In this document: piece by piece, positions 11,365-24,681 of the stretch | Layout of the letters: the number at the start of each line of letters is the position of its first letter | Position numbering within the stretch: the stretch's first letter is position 1 | From: Hypholoma sublateritium FD-334 SS-4 | Taxonomy: Eukaryota > Basidiomycota > Agaricomycetes > Agaricales > Strophariaceae | NCBI GenBank assembly: GCA_000827495.1 | Contig: KN817680.1 | Coordinates: forward strand, 1 to 64,000 | Reading direction: 5' to 3' | Length of the DNA stretch: 64,000 nt | The notes under the pieces: generated by a model | The model's database searches: none | The model's input: only the letters and a program-made list of their open reading frames with translations | What the model was told of the DNA's origin: nothing | Translations under genes and position numbers: made by a program

Positions 11365-14300
11365 CTACGACTTTTCTTCGAGTTCACTCAAGAACGCAAG
11401 CCAGGTCTTTTTGTCAATCACCCCCTCGTCTGGAAACATTATTGACAATTATGAGATCAGAAAATGGGGGATAAAAGTCAAAGTTACGTACAAAGTCCGT
11501 CAGTATCCGTCACTATAACATACCGAGCGCCAAGTTTGACAAATATTTGGTGAACCAGTTCCATAGGAGAATTGCTTGCCAGTGTAAGAGGGGCCTAGGT
11601 GAATCAATATGAGGAAGTCGGACCGAAGGATGTCAATAACTAATTACCTGATCCATGTAGGGAGTGAAATCGTTGGGGTCTAATGGCATCGTAGGTGGTC
11701 CAGAACTTTGCAAAGAAGACATAGAAGACGAAGCAATTGGGTGTGAATAAGCGGTATGGAAATGTATTTCTTCTTCGCAATCATTTGACATCAAGTCTGT
11801 ACGACTTGTTTGAGCACGGAGATAGAAATGGACTAGGAAAATGCAATGCACTTAATGCGTGTTCAAGTTCGTTCGACCCGATGTAACCAACCATCCTCAT
11901 ACCATCGTCGTTGATATCCCTTCGTAGAATGGGAAACCCATTGTCATCGGCTTCAGAAGAGGCTAAACTCATAAGTTTGATTCCCAGACTTTTGACGGTA
12001 TTCTTCTCGTCTAATTTTATGACTTCGACATCCCGCGAGATCTATATTATTTTTGCGGTTCACTTTATAAGCCCGGTATTTGGAAAGTTACGCACCACGT
12101 CATTGATTTGTAGAGAGCCCCATAGATATTCATGCTTATAATCAAGGTATGGGAGTTGGTTGAGCTCGATAACAAGGTCGTAAATGCCTTTAGGTTCCAG
12201 AGCATCAGCAACGGTCTTGGCGACCAATACCGAGAGCATGACGGGTACAGCATATGTAAGAGTATCCGTCAGTTCAAACATGATCACAGCCAAAGAAACT
12301 GTAGTGCGCTGAGAATATTTGAGTACGGCGAGGCACAAGTCAAGCCAGAAAAAAACATACCGTAACACCTGAGAGAGCGGCGGCAGCTCCGACCATGGCA
12401 TACAGTCCAGGAACGATACCTAACGACAGATAGAACATCGTTGAGCATGAATCAAATGGTTCTGAACGTGACCTACAGTCGAGGTCTCCACCACAGCCGT
12501 CGAACAGGAAGAAATCCGGATTTCGCACCTGGAGGTACTGCATTGCTATTCCCAAAACACGGCCAGCACAAGCGCCAACCCCTAGGGTAGGAATAAAGAT
12601 CCCGGCAGGTACTTTGATACCGAAAGTGATGATAGTTAATCCCGCCTTCACTACGAGTGCTACTAGGATAGATGCTACAATTGGCCAGACTTTTAGAATT
12701 GATGCTGGATCGGCGACACACAAGCCCGAGTGGGTATTCGTAGAACCAGGGCGACATTCTGCAAAAAGGTTGTAGATCAATTCTGTCCCACCCATTCGGG
12801 TGTATGGATTCAAAAAACAAAGAACGGATGTCAGCAAGGTGATCTATTCGTATGTGATTATTCAGAAGATAGCGAATGACTCTTTGATAGATACAACTTA
12901 CAAGTGCGACCTCAATGATAGGATGTGGTCCTAGGAATGTTTTGTTACGAACATCTTTGCTCCATCGATGATTGAGTTTTGAGAAATAGGCGCCATATAC
13001 CCCCTAACGTCGTACAGGTCTTTTAGTTTCCTATGACACGATTGCGAGGTACAAAACGATTACAAATTAAACTTACCCCGAATATTCCGAGGACAACAAA
13101 AGGTAACAACTCCCATGCATGCCAATCCTGGACGTCATAATAAAAAAATATGGAGAAATTATATTTGACGAATGCACTTACCTTGTCGTAAGTGACTTGG
13201 AAGAGAACCAATTTGCCAGTTCCAAATGGATCAAGCATTTTCAAAGTGATGGCAGCGATCATAGCGCAGAAAAAACTAAAAAGAAATGAGAATCCAACTT
13301 TCCTGTGCGAGATCTTATTAACACACCTTCTCCACATAACCTAGTACACCATTATGCTAATATATTAATGGGAGATGTAGAAACATAACGCACTTTGGGC
13401 GGAAAAAAGTATGATACTTCCTCTAAACTGAACAACGTACCGCCAATCGGGGCACCGAAGGCGACAGCCACACCAGCTGCACAAGCAGCGCTGATGATTT
13501 CTCGTCGCTTACCTGACCATGATAAGATACTTAATTATCCAAACCTCAGGAGTGCAGAAAGCGTACCTTCGTTATTTTCATATTTGACAGCAAAGCGACT
13601 GATTATGTTGCCCACACAACTTGCAATATGCACAAAAGGTCCTTCTTTCCCCAAGGATAGGCCTGATGCGACTGACAGCGCTAATCCTATCGATTTTGTA
13701 AAAAGAACTCGACCGCCGAGGTATCCACGAATAACAAAGCCTAGTTTTCAAATGAGCATATGAAGCACATAAAAAACACAGCAAGCCACAGACCAGACAA
13801 GATGGTTTTAATCTCAGGAATGCCACTACCTGCGGCCTAGAGATGTCATTTGATTAACCTTTTGATGAGGAAAATCTATGCGTCATACATAATACATGGT
13901 TTTGCGTTTAGACTCCGGTGAAGCCTTCTTGTCATTGAGTCCGGCTCCGAGAATCTGAGAAGGATTGGTTGGGAGCTCTTTCCGCGTCACGAAGGTTGCT
14001 GAGTTTGTCAGATAGACTGTGACCAAACATGATACCAGGGACAGTAAAAGCTAGACTGTAATTCAGGCACAATCCAGGGAACTTGATAGGAGGATACACT
14101 CACTGCAATCACGATGTAGGAGCCATATCCAATCGCATTAGCGCCATGGGCTTCCTCGGTATAATGGAAGACATCCGACCATGTCGCCCAAGCGGGACAT
14201 GTTTCTTCGCTGGCGAGTTGATTGATCCTGCCCAGGTCTTCAAGACTGGGACAGCAGAACCGCTTGGCTTTCCACCACGACCCTTTACAGAAACCCTCTT

Positions 14301-14997
14301 TTAAATCAAATAAGAGCTGCTCACAACGAACCACAAAAAATGCAACAAGAGCCGTGAAAAATCCAACCAGAGTCACAATTATCCACCCCAGGCTTTTATC
14401 GAAGATGAGGCGTAAACGAGAGCGCATAGATTTTCGTCTTCTCAATCGTGAGAATCGGGCGGAATCCTTGATTGCGTCGTGCAACCAGTCGATTGAGGTG
14501 AAGGACGAGTACCACACTCGAATACCGTTGATTTGAGCGTCCGGGTCGGGAAGCTCTCCGTCAATTCCTTGGGTGTGTTCATCATATGCTGATCTGGGAC
14601 GAGCACTCAGACGAGCGAAGGAAATATCGCGAAATGAGGCAACAGAGTAGGGTGGTGTTGAAGGGACATTGGCGGAATTTGAGCGAGAGCGAAAACTATT
14701 CAAAACGGGGAGGTTTGAAAACGTTCTGCGGGGAGCGAGTGGTTTCGACAATCGACGACGCGAGCTGATAAGAGTTCCATAGGCGCGACCACCATCCCGG
14801 GAATCGAGGTGGGTGTTTTCGGTAGGTCTTGAGCCAAAATCGTTTCGCGACTGGAGGAAATCGGTTGATGAGCTGGAACGGGCTATAGTCGCACTTGTAC
14901 CAGTAGTAGGGAGGGGCTTCTGTGGTGGTTCCAGCGATTGCTCTTGATTCTTCAGCAAACCGTCGTGCTCGGCGTCCAACGATGTATTGGCCGGCAT
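11365..14997 (-). CDS. CLC-family chloride channel / Cl-/H+ antiporter with CBS domains
   Basis: A many-exon gene. Exon 1 (14997 to about 14103) holds a Ser-rich cytosolic N-terminus of about 200 residues, then [20 protein letters not shown] and the first membrane helix ([19 protein letters not shown]). Later exons give the three CLC signatures: [28 protein letters not shown] with the gating glutamate (about residue 400), and [33 protein letters not shown] and a C-terminal CBS pair (ending [19 protein letters not shown]) follow. The stop is at 11365-11367. Related fungal proteins (Gef1 and relatives) set anion and pH balance in Golgi, endosome or vacuole membranes. The conserved gating glutamate favours an exchanger, but this is inference. 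All introns examined keep the frame, so the gene looks functional. Confidence 0.9.
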
Positions 14998-15791
14998 TCC
15001 TGCGGAGAGTTCACTGAATATCCGCAGAAGAACAATTTGAATCAGAGAAGAGTCCACTCGTAAGATGTCAAAAGAAAGAACAACCAATCCTGATTTCAAT
15101 CTGTCACCATCGTCACTGTCTACAAAATATATCACCACTACTTAAGGGTAGATATTTAGGTTTAACGACGATAGGAAGGCCTACGCGCTATGTCATACTC
15201 ACGCTGACAAGCATTCACCATGTTCCTTTTTTGGCTATCGTACCGATGACTTGATGTTAAAGTCATGTTAAAGTATACAGGCATTTTGTTTTGTGATGGA
15301 AAATTAAGCGTGTCAAAATGTTGCGCCGTTTCGTAAAATGGACCAGAAACGAGCGTTGCGTCCTGGACCAACTCTAACGTTCGTTAAGTAGTCTAACGTA
15401 TGAAATTGAAAAATAAGTATATTACAGCGGCCAGCCTTTCGCAAAAGAAGCTGGTGGGGAGTCGGGACTTGCTATAACCAGATAGAAGTAAATTTGGGCG
15501 AAGGCAGCCGAAAATCAATGTACAGTATGGGTGAGCCCTGGGTAACTCGAGAAACGTCTTGAGGAAGAAAAAAACAACAGGTCGAATTTGGTAGAAATGT
15601 GACATTTTTTAGTTGTGGAGCAGGAGGAAATCTGACGTAAGTAATGGGACTTTGCGTACCCAGCTATGACAGCTGACTTGCAAGCGCTGCATAGAGCATT
15701 TGCAGTGACTGATGATAACAAATGTACAAACGTATGGTTAAACGAGTTCATGATAGCGTAAATATGCCTAATGCAAGTCCCATGTGTAGTT
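14998..15791. other. Intergenic between CLC gene and GLTSCR-domain gene
   Basis: This is the promoter side of the CLC gene and the 3' flank of the next gene. No continuous coding frame, splice-linked ORF or repeat stands out. The short open frames are not supported by splice sites or recognisable content. Confidence 0.5.
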
Positions 15792-17121
15792 TCATGATGG
15801 CGAAGCATCTGTGCCTTTGGGCGCCGCGGGTGCTGGGCCGGACGCGCCACTCGCCCCCACAGCGTTGCTTCTACTCACCAAGGAATTCAAGACCATCGCT
15901 AGCCCACTCATCTGAGCACTTTGCAGTAACGAGACATTGATTTCGAGGCTCAATATCGTCCCATTGGCCGTTGAACCTCGGAGAACAGCGGGTGGCTGTT
16001 GTTGACTTTCTGGGGGTAAAGACGCTGCCGGTACCGGTATAATCCCTAGAGCATGGAGTGCCGGAAGGGATGCCACCGGAAGTTGAACGGGAATTGCACT
16101 ACTTGTTTGGTATGGTGTATAAGCTGATGCTGCTGGGGGAGGTGCAACAGGAAAGGTGGACATAGTTGGAGCGGGTACTGGGCTGCCATAAGCTTGTGTA
16201 TATGCATACGGATATGCCCGATAATATTGAGTTTGCATGGTAGGTAAGGGTGTTTGAGATGCAGAGGTAAATTGCGAGGTCCTCGATACATTAGTACTTG
16301 CACGCTTCTCCCGTTCGAATCGTTCAGCTTCCGTGCGTGCGGTGCGTAATTCATTCGTAATCCAAGCATTTTCGGAACGGTCGGAATCTAGAATAACTTG
16401 TGCTAGATAATAGGCTTGATCGTCTGGAGAAGAACGCTACACAAAAAGGTGTCAGAAGGGGTAAAACGGTTCCGTCGTCATCCTAACCTTCGCAGAACGT
16501 ATCTTTAATTTTCGCCAGCGATCTCGAATAGCTTCCCGCCTTTGAACAAGCCTTAAAGCCAGTTTTGTAGCTACCAAGAAGTTAGGACATTACAATATGG
16601 ATGGAGCAATCTCACCATGTATTTCTTTCTTCCAGTCTGTCTCAAGCGCCTTTTCTTTCCCCTTCCCCGAAACAGTCCGCGATAGATCCACTCTTGGTTG
16701 CTGAAAGATATGATAGGGTAGTAATCGCTTGATGACATCGCTTGCATCCAGGAAAGGGGAATCCATGTCAGGATGTGCTACCATGTTGTGATCATTGGCA
16801 ATACATATATTCAACCTGTACAGTTTATGAGTGAGATAGAAGTAGCTCGAGATAGTATTCGGACCTCTCATGGGTGTGCACCATACTTTCAAGTTCTTCA
16901 GGGGTTTTGTTCTCATTGACAGACTGTGTTGTGGTAGGTGTGTCTTCAGAGACAGAGACTGAAGCGTTTAAGGATGTGAACTGCAGTGGTTGATCCGAAT
17001 AGGGTTTATAAGGCACGTCCAAGGAAGATGTAGCTTGATCATTCGAGACGTATGTTCCTGCAGATGGAAAATACGCATTCGTGGAGTTTTGGTGAGGTTG
17101 AGAATTGTATGCCTTTGACAT
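15792..17121 (-). CDS. GLTSCR1-domain protein, probable SWI/SNF-associated
   Basis: The ATG at 17121 opens a Ser/Thr/Gln-rich N-terminus. A first intron (donor after the THE codons near 16866) leads to an exon with NMVAHPDMDSPFLDASDVIK and RLLPYHIFQQPRVDL. This matches the conserved LLPYHvFQ core of the GLTSCR1/BICRA domain, found in SWI/SNF-type remodeler subunits. Basic helical sequence follows (TKLALRLVQRREAIRDRWRK), then a long Pro/Ala/Gln/Tyr-rich tail ending at the TGA at 15792. A nuclear role in chromatin remodeling follows from the domain only. Four or five exons keep the frame. Confidence 0.6.
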
Positions 17122-17453
17122 ACTTCCCGTTGGTTTGTTGAAGTTTGGGCATTGAGGAGCCCGTGACCCGGGACCCTTTCTTCAGGGCAGGTCTCAGCAA
17201 GGTCTCAGAATAGACGGAATCATTTTACTTTGGACTTGCTTTGGACAACAATTTTATTCAAATTTTATTGGACAACTACATACATAACTCAATTCTAATT
17301 CGGTTTATTCCATAGCTCAACGAAAGTCCCAGAGATAGACAGACAGTCTAATAAGCCTTTGGTAAATGTTCAACATTTCAAGGGTTATAACTTATTAGAA
17401 CCCTGGCATTTCTGATAGCAAGCATTTTGTGAGCACTTTCCTAATTGCATCAC
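17122..17453. other. Intergenic, GLTSCR-domain gene to APC8 gene
   Basis: Short AT-rich spacer between two minus-strand genes. It should hold the promoter of the GLTSCR-domain gene and the 3' end of the APC8 gene. I see no other feature. Confidence 0.5.
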
Positions 17454-19953
17454 TCAGCCTGGCCGAGGCTCAACAGTTACGCCCTCTTTGAGGCCATCTC
17501 TGCTAGATGCGTGCAGAGATTCTTGCTGGGCCGCTACCAATCGATTATGGATCATTTTGTCTGCCACTTTCACCAACTCTTTCGCCCGTCCCACGTCTTC
17601 CGCATTACTGATAGCCACTTGGTCAAGGATCTGTTTGGCCAGATTTAAATCACCATGTGGGATGCGCATCTCATACTCGGCGACTTCCAGGCAAGACTTG
17701 GCGTAGTCTTGAATTGGACGTACTGATTAGGCCAGGAAATCGCAGACATGAGTGAGAATGCCAAGTAAAGGGTCGATATACTCACGGTCAGCTTGGCAAA
17801 CTTCGACGATCCGTCGATGGTACGCCACGGCTTCGGAGTGCTCATCCAAGCTGCGATGAATTTTTGCTAATTTGAGAGTGATTATAATTTCGTGGGGATC
17901 CGCCGGTATCAATGCGCGTTTATAGCATTCCACGGCCTCGCGAAGTCTGGGATTTCATTCAGGATAGAGTCTTAGGCGAAAACATTACAAACCTTCCGAT
18001 TTCCTCATAACACATCCCTTGCGCTTGCCATATACGCACGTCGTAAGGTCTGTGTTAAGAGCAAGATTTAATTTTGAGGTGAGACAAAACCAAATTCACT
18101 TACCGGAGAGCAGTAGCCCTTTGATAATAATGAAGGGAGTAATGGTGCATACTCAATAGTTCATAGGCCTGCCCTAGTCCGTACCAAGCACGATAATCCT
18201 TTCGATTAACATCTATTTAGTGTGCCGTATCACGGGCGTCAGACTCCAAGAGACGAGAAAAACGAGCTGTACTTACCAATAGCTCGTCGATAAGCTTCTA
18301 TTGCAGCTTGCGAGTTCTTCATTTCAACATACTCATGACCCATTAATGTCCAAGCGGAAAGGAAAGTTTGATCAAGCTGTGTGGCTCTTCGGAAATACTT
18401 GATAGCTTTTTCATGCTCAGACCGCAATGAATAATGGTTTCCTGTAAGACATAAAGTCATTATTATGAGCTTTTATCTTAGAGAAATTATTACCTATCAG
18501 ACAGCAAACTTCGGGACGGTCTTTGTCTAAATCTATGAAATCATGAGCCAGCTTTGCAAGCTTCAACCGGCTGTCCTGAACATATAATATGTTGGAATAA
18601 ACATCAATATCGTCGATGTGATGGGGGTCCAGAGCAAGAATTTTGTCAAATTCAAGTTCTGCTCTCGAGTATTCTGTCGATGGGGTCTCAATTTAGTAGT
18701 GCGACGAAATAGTGGCCGCACTCACCATGCATGTGATACAATGCGCAGGCCTTCAGGCCCATGATAAACAGGCTGTTCGGAAAGAAATCTGACCCCAAAA
18801 GACGATCACAAACTTGTATTTCCTGTTCGGAGGAGTTATGAAGGTCGTTCAAGGTCTTGATTTGGAAAAGTTGAATTAATGGATGGTCCATCGGTAGCGG
18901 AATCAAATGATGCAAAGATGATAGCTGTGCCATTGGTCAGTGACGGTCAATTCCAGAGCGAAATAAATACCTCTTCTCCATCTCCGATGCAACTAGCCAA
19001 TAAAATCCACGCAGACCAGTTCCACCGAATACCGGCTATGGAAAGAAGAACACTCTCGATTGCCTCCTCTCGCCGCGACAGTCGCGAAAGAAATAGTGCT
19101 TTACTGCAGGATGTCAGCACAATTAAGAAATGTTAGCATTAAACTGTAGTATTCCTTACAGAAACAGCAACCAAGGATCTGTTGCATCTTGAACTTCTTC
19201 CAAAAGGTCCGCTAGAAATCCATTGATTGGGAGTGGCGGTTGAAGTCGATTGTCTGAACCAAACTATAAACGATAGAACATGTCTGATTTGATTAGATGG
19301 CTCACTGTCTAACTTATGCCAATCACACTGAGCTTTCTTTTCTGATGCCTGACAAGGGAAAATAGGGCGGTGAATATGTTTTATATCTTGAAGTGAAAGA
19401 ACACTTGCTAAAAATTGACAATATATTCTGAGAAATTTGCCTTTCGGACTAACGCATCCGTTTAATATGTGAGTCGCACGATGAAATTCTCGAGCATCGA
19501 AGCAAGCACGAGCAGCGAGAATGACATCCTGTTCTTCGTTCTCATGTTCGCAATCTTGTCCTTGTATAACTTTAGGATATAATGGGGCTTGAATGGCCTG
19601 GGAAATCAGATTTGGAATGGTAGATACGATCGTTTGTGTCAAAAGTTGGGTTGGTACTGGTGATTGATCTGGAAATGAGACCGGAGGTTGCGGCGACTGC
19701 GATCTCGCTGGGGTGGAGGTTGAGTATGTTGAGAGTGCTGTGGAAGTCGTGCTATGCTGGCGCCTTCGACTGGTGGAAACCGATAGATAGAGTTCGGCAG
19801 TCCTGGTCCATGAGTGGATAGGTAAACCTCATCCTCTTGAATTCAACTAGCGCACCATTTCGCAGCCGCCACCAATCCCCTATCAAGGCATTCTTTTGAC
19901 GCTGCGCGAAGCTCTGATAAGATCTGCGGGTCAACGCCCACATCAGCGGTCAT
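17454..19953 (-). CDS. cdc23: Anaphase-promoting complex subunit 8 (Cdc23), TPR protein
   Basis: The ATG at 19953 begins [21 protein letters not shown] short intron joins RGLVAAAKW to [14 protein letters not shown], the usual N-terminal block of APC8. Downstream exons encode tandem tetratricopeptide repeats, including [38 protein letters not shown] and [15 protein letters not shown]...YYQRA. The C-terminal segment has [18 protein letters not shown], and the stop is at 17454. APC8 is a scaffold subunit of the nuclear ubiquitin ligase that triggers anaphase and mitotic exit. It binds other TPR subunits and helps hold the Cdc20/Cdh1 activators. The gene is intron-rich and looks intact. Cdc16/Cdc27 are the alternatives, but repeat order and the N-terminus favour Cdc23. 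Confidence 0.85.
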
Positions 19954-20699
19954 CTCTTAAGAGATGGCAGGCGGTCAATCACGAATCGTGAAAGCTACAG
20001 TGTATTCGTCGTTTGCACTCTGGACTCTGGAGTCAATGGAAGTTTGAAGTTTGAACGCGACGTTCGGAGCAAGCCCACGTGCTAACATCTACCGGCAGCC
20101 ATCAAGCCAAATACATTGGTACATAGCAAGTACTTACATAGCTTCATGTTGCATAACTACTTATGCGACAGTCAGACAATTCATGGTCTGTTTATATTAG
20201 TGAACGATCTAAATATCCAGTAAGCAGAATTGTTAGTTGGATAGGTCGGACTAAATTATTCAAGCTGTAATACTAACAGGCTGTAACTCAACTGGAACTC
20301 ACGTGACCAACACGTGACTATAACTTATTAGTTAGCAAATTATTAGCAAATTATAAAGTCCCTCAAAAGGCCAACACTCTGAATCAGCCAGCCACTATTA
20401 TCAAACTATTATTTGACTATTATTTGACTATTGTGATGGTTTTAACAATATCAAGGATTCAGAGAACCGCATGACCGAATCTACTAACTTCGACTGTACT
20501 TATCGGAGGACATCTGGGCAATATCTGGGACCATTTAGAAACGGTCACGACGGTACCGGCGGCAATTCCCGCCGATGTAACAGTATATTCAACAGCGCAT
20601 TTCCCAAGCTGGTCACTTTTTCTTTGTGCAGTCAATGCAATAAATATGTATTCTATTTACCACACAGTAAATTGATATTTATGCAGTGATTAACATACA
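19954..20699. other. Intergenic, AT-rich, small tandem duplication
   Basis: This is the promoter side of the APC8 gene. Two overlapping CACGTG-like E-boxes (ACTCACGTGACC and AACACGTGAC) lie near 20300-20320. Direct copies of an ATTATTTGACT phrase occur near 20405-20430. No gene is supported. Confidence 0.4.
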
Positions 20700-21250
20700 T
20701 TGGGGAAGGAGAGGATGTGGAGCCTTCACCGCATTCGAATATTCTGGAGCGACCCAGGAGAGTGACTGCCGCCGCGCATACTCTGTCCATCTGTCGGCGT
20801 CTTGCAGTGACGGTCGGTGGCAAGATGAACGGGTAGTATTACCGTCCTACTTCCGCCATCCAGGTTGCGCCAAGGTCGCGCCATATGTTGTTCGTGAGTC
20901 GCGACGCGTTAACATACGGTCGATTAATACAGCGTGGAGGAAATCCGGGGTCGGGGGGGAGCGAAGCCGGTGATGAAGAACCCTCACCCTTCACCGGACA
21001 ATTTTGAAGCGACCCAGGGCGACATGGCTGGCACCGTCGCGCCCATCCTATATTGTTTGCCCACTGCGCTTGACATCTCAAATTGGAGTCGAGAGGTACT
21101 CCTGTGGCATCATGTTGTCGTGTAGCGGTTGTAGCTTGTGATGCAGCGTCCCGCGTCGGCGGCGTCGCGGATGCATAAGGCCGAGCGCCATACGCCCCGG
21201 AATCATCGATGCGACGGGCTTGACGCCGGCGCTCCTTCCGAGATAAGTTA
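20700..21250 (+). repeat. GC-richer relic with two related blocks about 270 bases apart
   Basis: Sequence around 20711-20765 (CCTTCACCG...GGAGCGACCCAG) recurs in altered form at 20970-21030 (CCTTCACCGG...GAAGCGACCCAG). Both read similarly in frame (EEPSP or VEPSP), but stops break the reading. This looks like an old transposon-derived coding fragment. I cannot assign a family. Confidence 0.35.
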
Positions 21251-22897
21251 TTGACAAGGCTACTGTAAATCGTGCTTGATAAACGTACTTAATAACATTC
21301 ATGTTTTGTTTGGATTGCAATATGCACCTATATGCACGGGTCTGTATCACATTTGTAGAACTAGCATGTCAGGCTATGCATTTGCCAGATTGGCACCTCG
21401 TTTGAACCTTCACGTCCATTTGACCTTGTTCGAAGAAGCCAAACTAATAAGAACTTGTTACATTCGGCAGCAGCTTTCAAGCAGCTTTCGCATAACAGCA
21501 CTACCTCCTCCTGGACCATCCCCTATTCGGGAGTCCATCGGAAGTAAGCAGTTAGAAAATGGCATGGAAGTGGAGCAGTACCGTACCATGGAAGTTCTCT
21601 CAATTGCGCACAGCCTTTGCGGGCTAACCGCTCGCCGGTTACGGGAGAAGCGCCGAAGCAGCGACGGTATCCTGTCGACAATGCTGTATTCTACATTAGC
21701 ATAGACCACGCGGGTGAGCACTGAGTAGTACGATAACACTTGGGCTATATACTGAACAGGGGACTTGGGTGTACACTGGCACGCCAAGTATTTAGATCAT
21801 ACACAAATCATACAGGCAAGTGATGCGATAGTTCCTGATAGTCCAGTACAATGGGAACGCACTGGTAAGTGCGAAACTGTCAAAGTAGTCTTCGCGTGCT
21901 CTTGGCATGACGAGAACACAGCCTTCCAACTAAAAATTGATATACTTTGTCAAAGAGCGACAATGCATATTAAGTTACTACTTATGCATAAGCCGGTTTA
22001 GGTTGTCAATTTATTGCACCTAAAGTTTAAATTTACGTATTCCCAAATTGGAGCTGGAGCTGACTGCAGGTTGACTTGTCAGTTTCCGACTGATACTTAC
22101 ACTGGGTTCATTAAGATTGTGTACCCATTATCTGTCAGCTTGATAGACGGAATGTAGCATATGAGCATAATGGGTTTGCCTATCGGGATAATCTCAGCGG
22201 TAGGATATTGATAATGGTCTACTATTTGAACGCCGGACTTTCCGAGAACAGAGGAATGAGGACGACTCGAAAATTGGTGATTCAGGCTCTATTTCGAATA
22301 AGTACTTAAGTTCCCGATAGAATAAGGCAAGAGAGAGAGAAGGCATGTATACGGTTAATAGTTTCAAAAACCGATTCGGACTTTGAAGCTTGAGCCTACT
22401 AAACCATCGAGACACAACGCTAGCCCATGTTGAGCCCATGGTGACTCCGATGAGGTCTCCAAAGGGAAAGATAAAGTCTATAAATAGAAATGGAACTCGA
22501 CGAAGAGTCAGCCAATTCGTTGGGGGGGGGGTGTCCATTGAGAGTCTTACTGTAGGGCTAAATTCAGACGATCTCGTTCGACTCGTACGCAGTGTATCTA
22601 TAAGTTGCAAAATTCTGGCTTATTTGAACCTTTACGGTGCATCTGGTTGCAACAGGTACTTACAGCTGAAGTCCATAAATAGATAGACTTTCACTGCACA
22701 AACGTTCTTGGCAAAGGTATTTACTTTTGCTATCGTACTGTACAGCTGAAGCATTCACTGGGTACAATACATGCCGTATAATTAAATAAGGTAGCCTGTT
22801 ACCGCGATCTACAAGTAACATTCTATGGCATGTCCGATACTGCTACTTATAAATAGGACTTATCGAACTTTGAGTCGCTATTGACTCGGAGATGAAA
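21251..22897. other. Intergenic, no supported gene
   Basis: Mixed AT-rich sequence with short open frames on both strands and no convincing splice-linked coding sequence. It includes the downstream flank of the Zn2Cys6 regulator gene. Probably decayed repeat DNA. Confidence 0.4.
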
Positions 22898-24318
22898 CTA
22901 GGACCTGCGTGGTGGTTCCCATGTCATGAACGAGTCGTCAAGCGCAGTAGGAGAGTTCGAGCTGGACGATATGATATCCCATGCTCTATTTGGAATGGGG
23001 TCCCTTGGTGCTGGGACCATTCGTTGCGAAAAGAGCTGTGAAGGTTGGTATGTCTGCATAGACTGAGGCTGGACACGATCAGATGGACTCGTTGCAAGAT
23101 CGCTCAACAAATTCCTGTGAAATATAGGTTAATACCGAGCATATCTGGGACTTTCCGTGACTTCAAAAAAGTTTACTGACGTCGCAAACGAATCCAAATC
23201 TGCTATTCGTTGGTTCAGAGGGCAAAAACTTCCCATTTGATGAGTAGGCGAGCGACTGAGGACATCGGAAGCCTTTCTGAGACGCAACGACAGTTCCAAC
23301 ATGTTGCTATAATTTATGGGGTCGAGAACGCATCCACAATGCCCTGCTTGTTTGTGACATCGATATTCTTGAAGAGGTGGAAAGGTGCCATCATTGATTC
23401 CCATGATTCCTGGATAGTTCAAAAACATGGAGGTCAAATCGTAGTCGTGAATTGGTGTTTGATTGGCTACGCCTGCCGGAGAAAATGCGTATTCATCAGT
23501 CGGGGTCATAAGCCCTGGAGATGATGCATTCATAGGTGAGCTAGGGGGGAAAGGCGATCCTGAGTTCATTCGCCGGGGATCCGAAGGTATTTGCAGGTGA
23601 ATGGAGGGTGCACCGTGGAATACCGCAGTGCGCATGGAGGCACCATGCGTAGAATCACCTTTATCAGACGAAGATGAAGATGCCGGCGGTGATGGAGCAT
23701 TGGACGGGCAGGGTTCTTCGAAAACGTTCCCTTGAGGTCGGGTGTGCCATCTTTCGTATTCTTCTCCAGAACTTGAGGGCTGTGTCCAGCGAGGGTGTGG
23801 CTTATTTTTGAGCTGTCAAAGTCGCGCATAAGACGGTGTGATATTGCTGTCAGAGTATATTAAAATTACTTCTCGGATAACGCCTTCGAGCTCTGCCACT
23901 CGTTTGAGTAGCCTAGAACTTTCGTCTTGAGTATCGGTTCGTTGACTCGGGTCATCAACTTCATAGACGCATAATCCTGTCTTTGGGAAAGTTAGCTATG
24001 TGAAATGCTTCCGATGTTCAGTATCTCATACCAATCCCAGCTGAGTGCAACGTGCGCAAGCAGGACGCTTCCTATCACACTGTACTGACTTCATTGACTT
24101 GTTGAGAATTGAGTATGATGATTACACACCATGCGTTTAGAAGTGTGACAATTAAGGCATGATTGAGTGGTCCTGTTGCGGCGTCTAGAGAATGATCATT
24201 AGTGGATCATCAACTGCCCCAGGCAGATGCAAGACGACCTTTTGCGATGATCACCATCGGGGGCAGGTGTGGACTCGGCGGTACTTTTTTTCTTGCGGGA
24301 AGAGACCTCGGTCGACAT
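22898..24318 (-). CDS. Zn(II)2Cys6 transcription factor
   Basis: The ATG at 24318 begins MSTEVSSRKKST. Three short introns split the DNA-binding domain: TTQSCLNCHTSKRM, then CDRKRPACARCTQLGL, then TGLCVYEVDD. Together they give six cysteines spaced C-2-C-6-C-6-C-2-C-8-C, the fungal binuclear zinc cluster. A leucine-rich helix follows (SSRLLKRVAELEGVIRELK) and could serve as a short dimerisation coiled coil. The remaining part is Ser/Pro-rich with no middle-homology domain visible. It contains a Cys/His stretch (CHKQAGHCGCVLD) and ends at 22898. It is a nuclear DNA-binding regulator, and its target genes cannot be told from this sequence. The frame is open through all exons. Confidence 0.82.
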
Positions 24319-24413
24319 GATTTCAAGTGGTGAATGAGCTTGCTGTAGTTAATCGGAGAATACGCAGGCTTCAATGGTAGACTGTTTTATAGAGTATTTG
24401 TAGTCGCTAAGTA

Positions 24414-24681
24414 TTAGGCTTGGCCCCCGATTTCTGGGATAAAATTGGTAGTCTCGCTAGATGTTGCGAGATCGGAATCGAGAATTTTCCCAACACGAGA
24501 GACAGCCTTGACTTGTCTTAACGTTTTATTTTGGACTAGGAAAACGTTCCGCGATCTCGGTAACTGAAGATCAGGTAATATGCAAAACGTGAGAATGGAT
24601 TCATACCTTGGCATCCAAGAAGTGTTTTCCACACTTCAGCGTTCTTGGAGGCGTCATCGGATGAGGGCCGGAGACAGCCAT
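24414..24681 (-). CDS. Small hypothetical protein, two exons
   Basis: The ATG at 24681 starts MAVSGPHPMTPPRTLKCGKH. A 43-base GT..AG intron (24564-24606) falls exactly between codons, and exon 2 (24414-24563) runs LPRSRNVFLVQNKTLRQVK to a stop, 74 residues in all. It is basic, with no signal peptide or membrane segment, and of no family I recognise. It lies about 100 bases upstream of the Zn2Cys6 gene on the same strand, so it could also be an upstream reading frame in that gene's leader. Clean splicing in frame is the only support. Confidence 0.35.
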
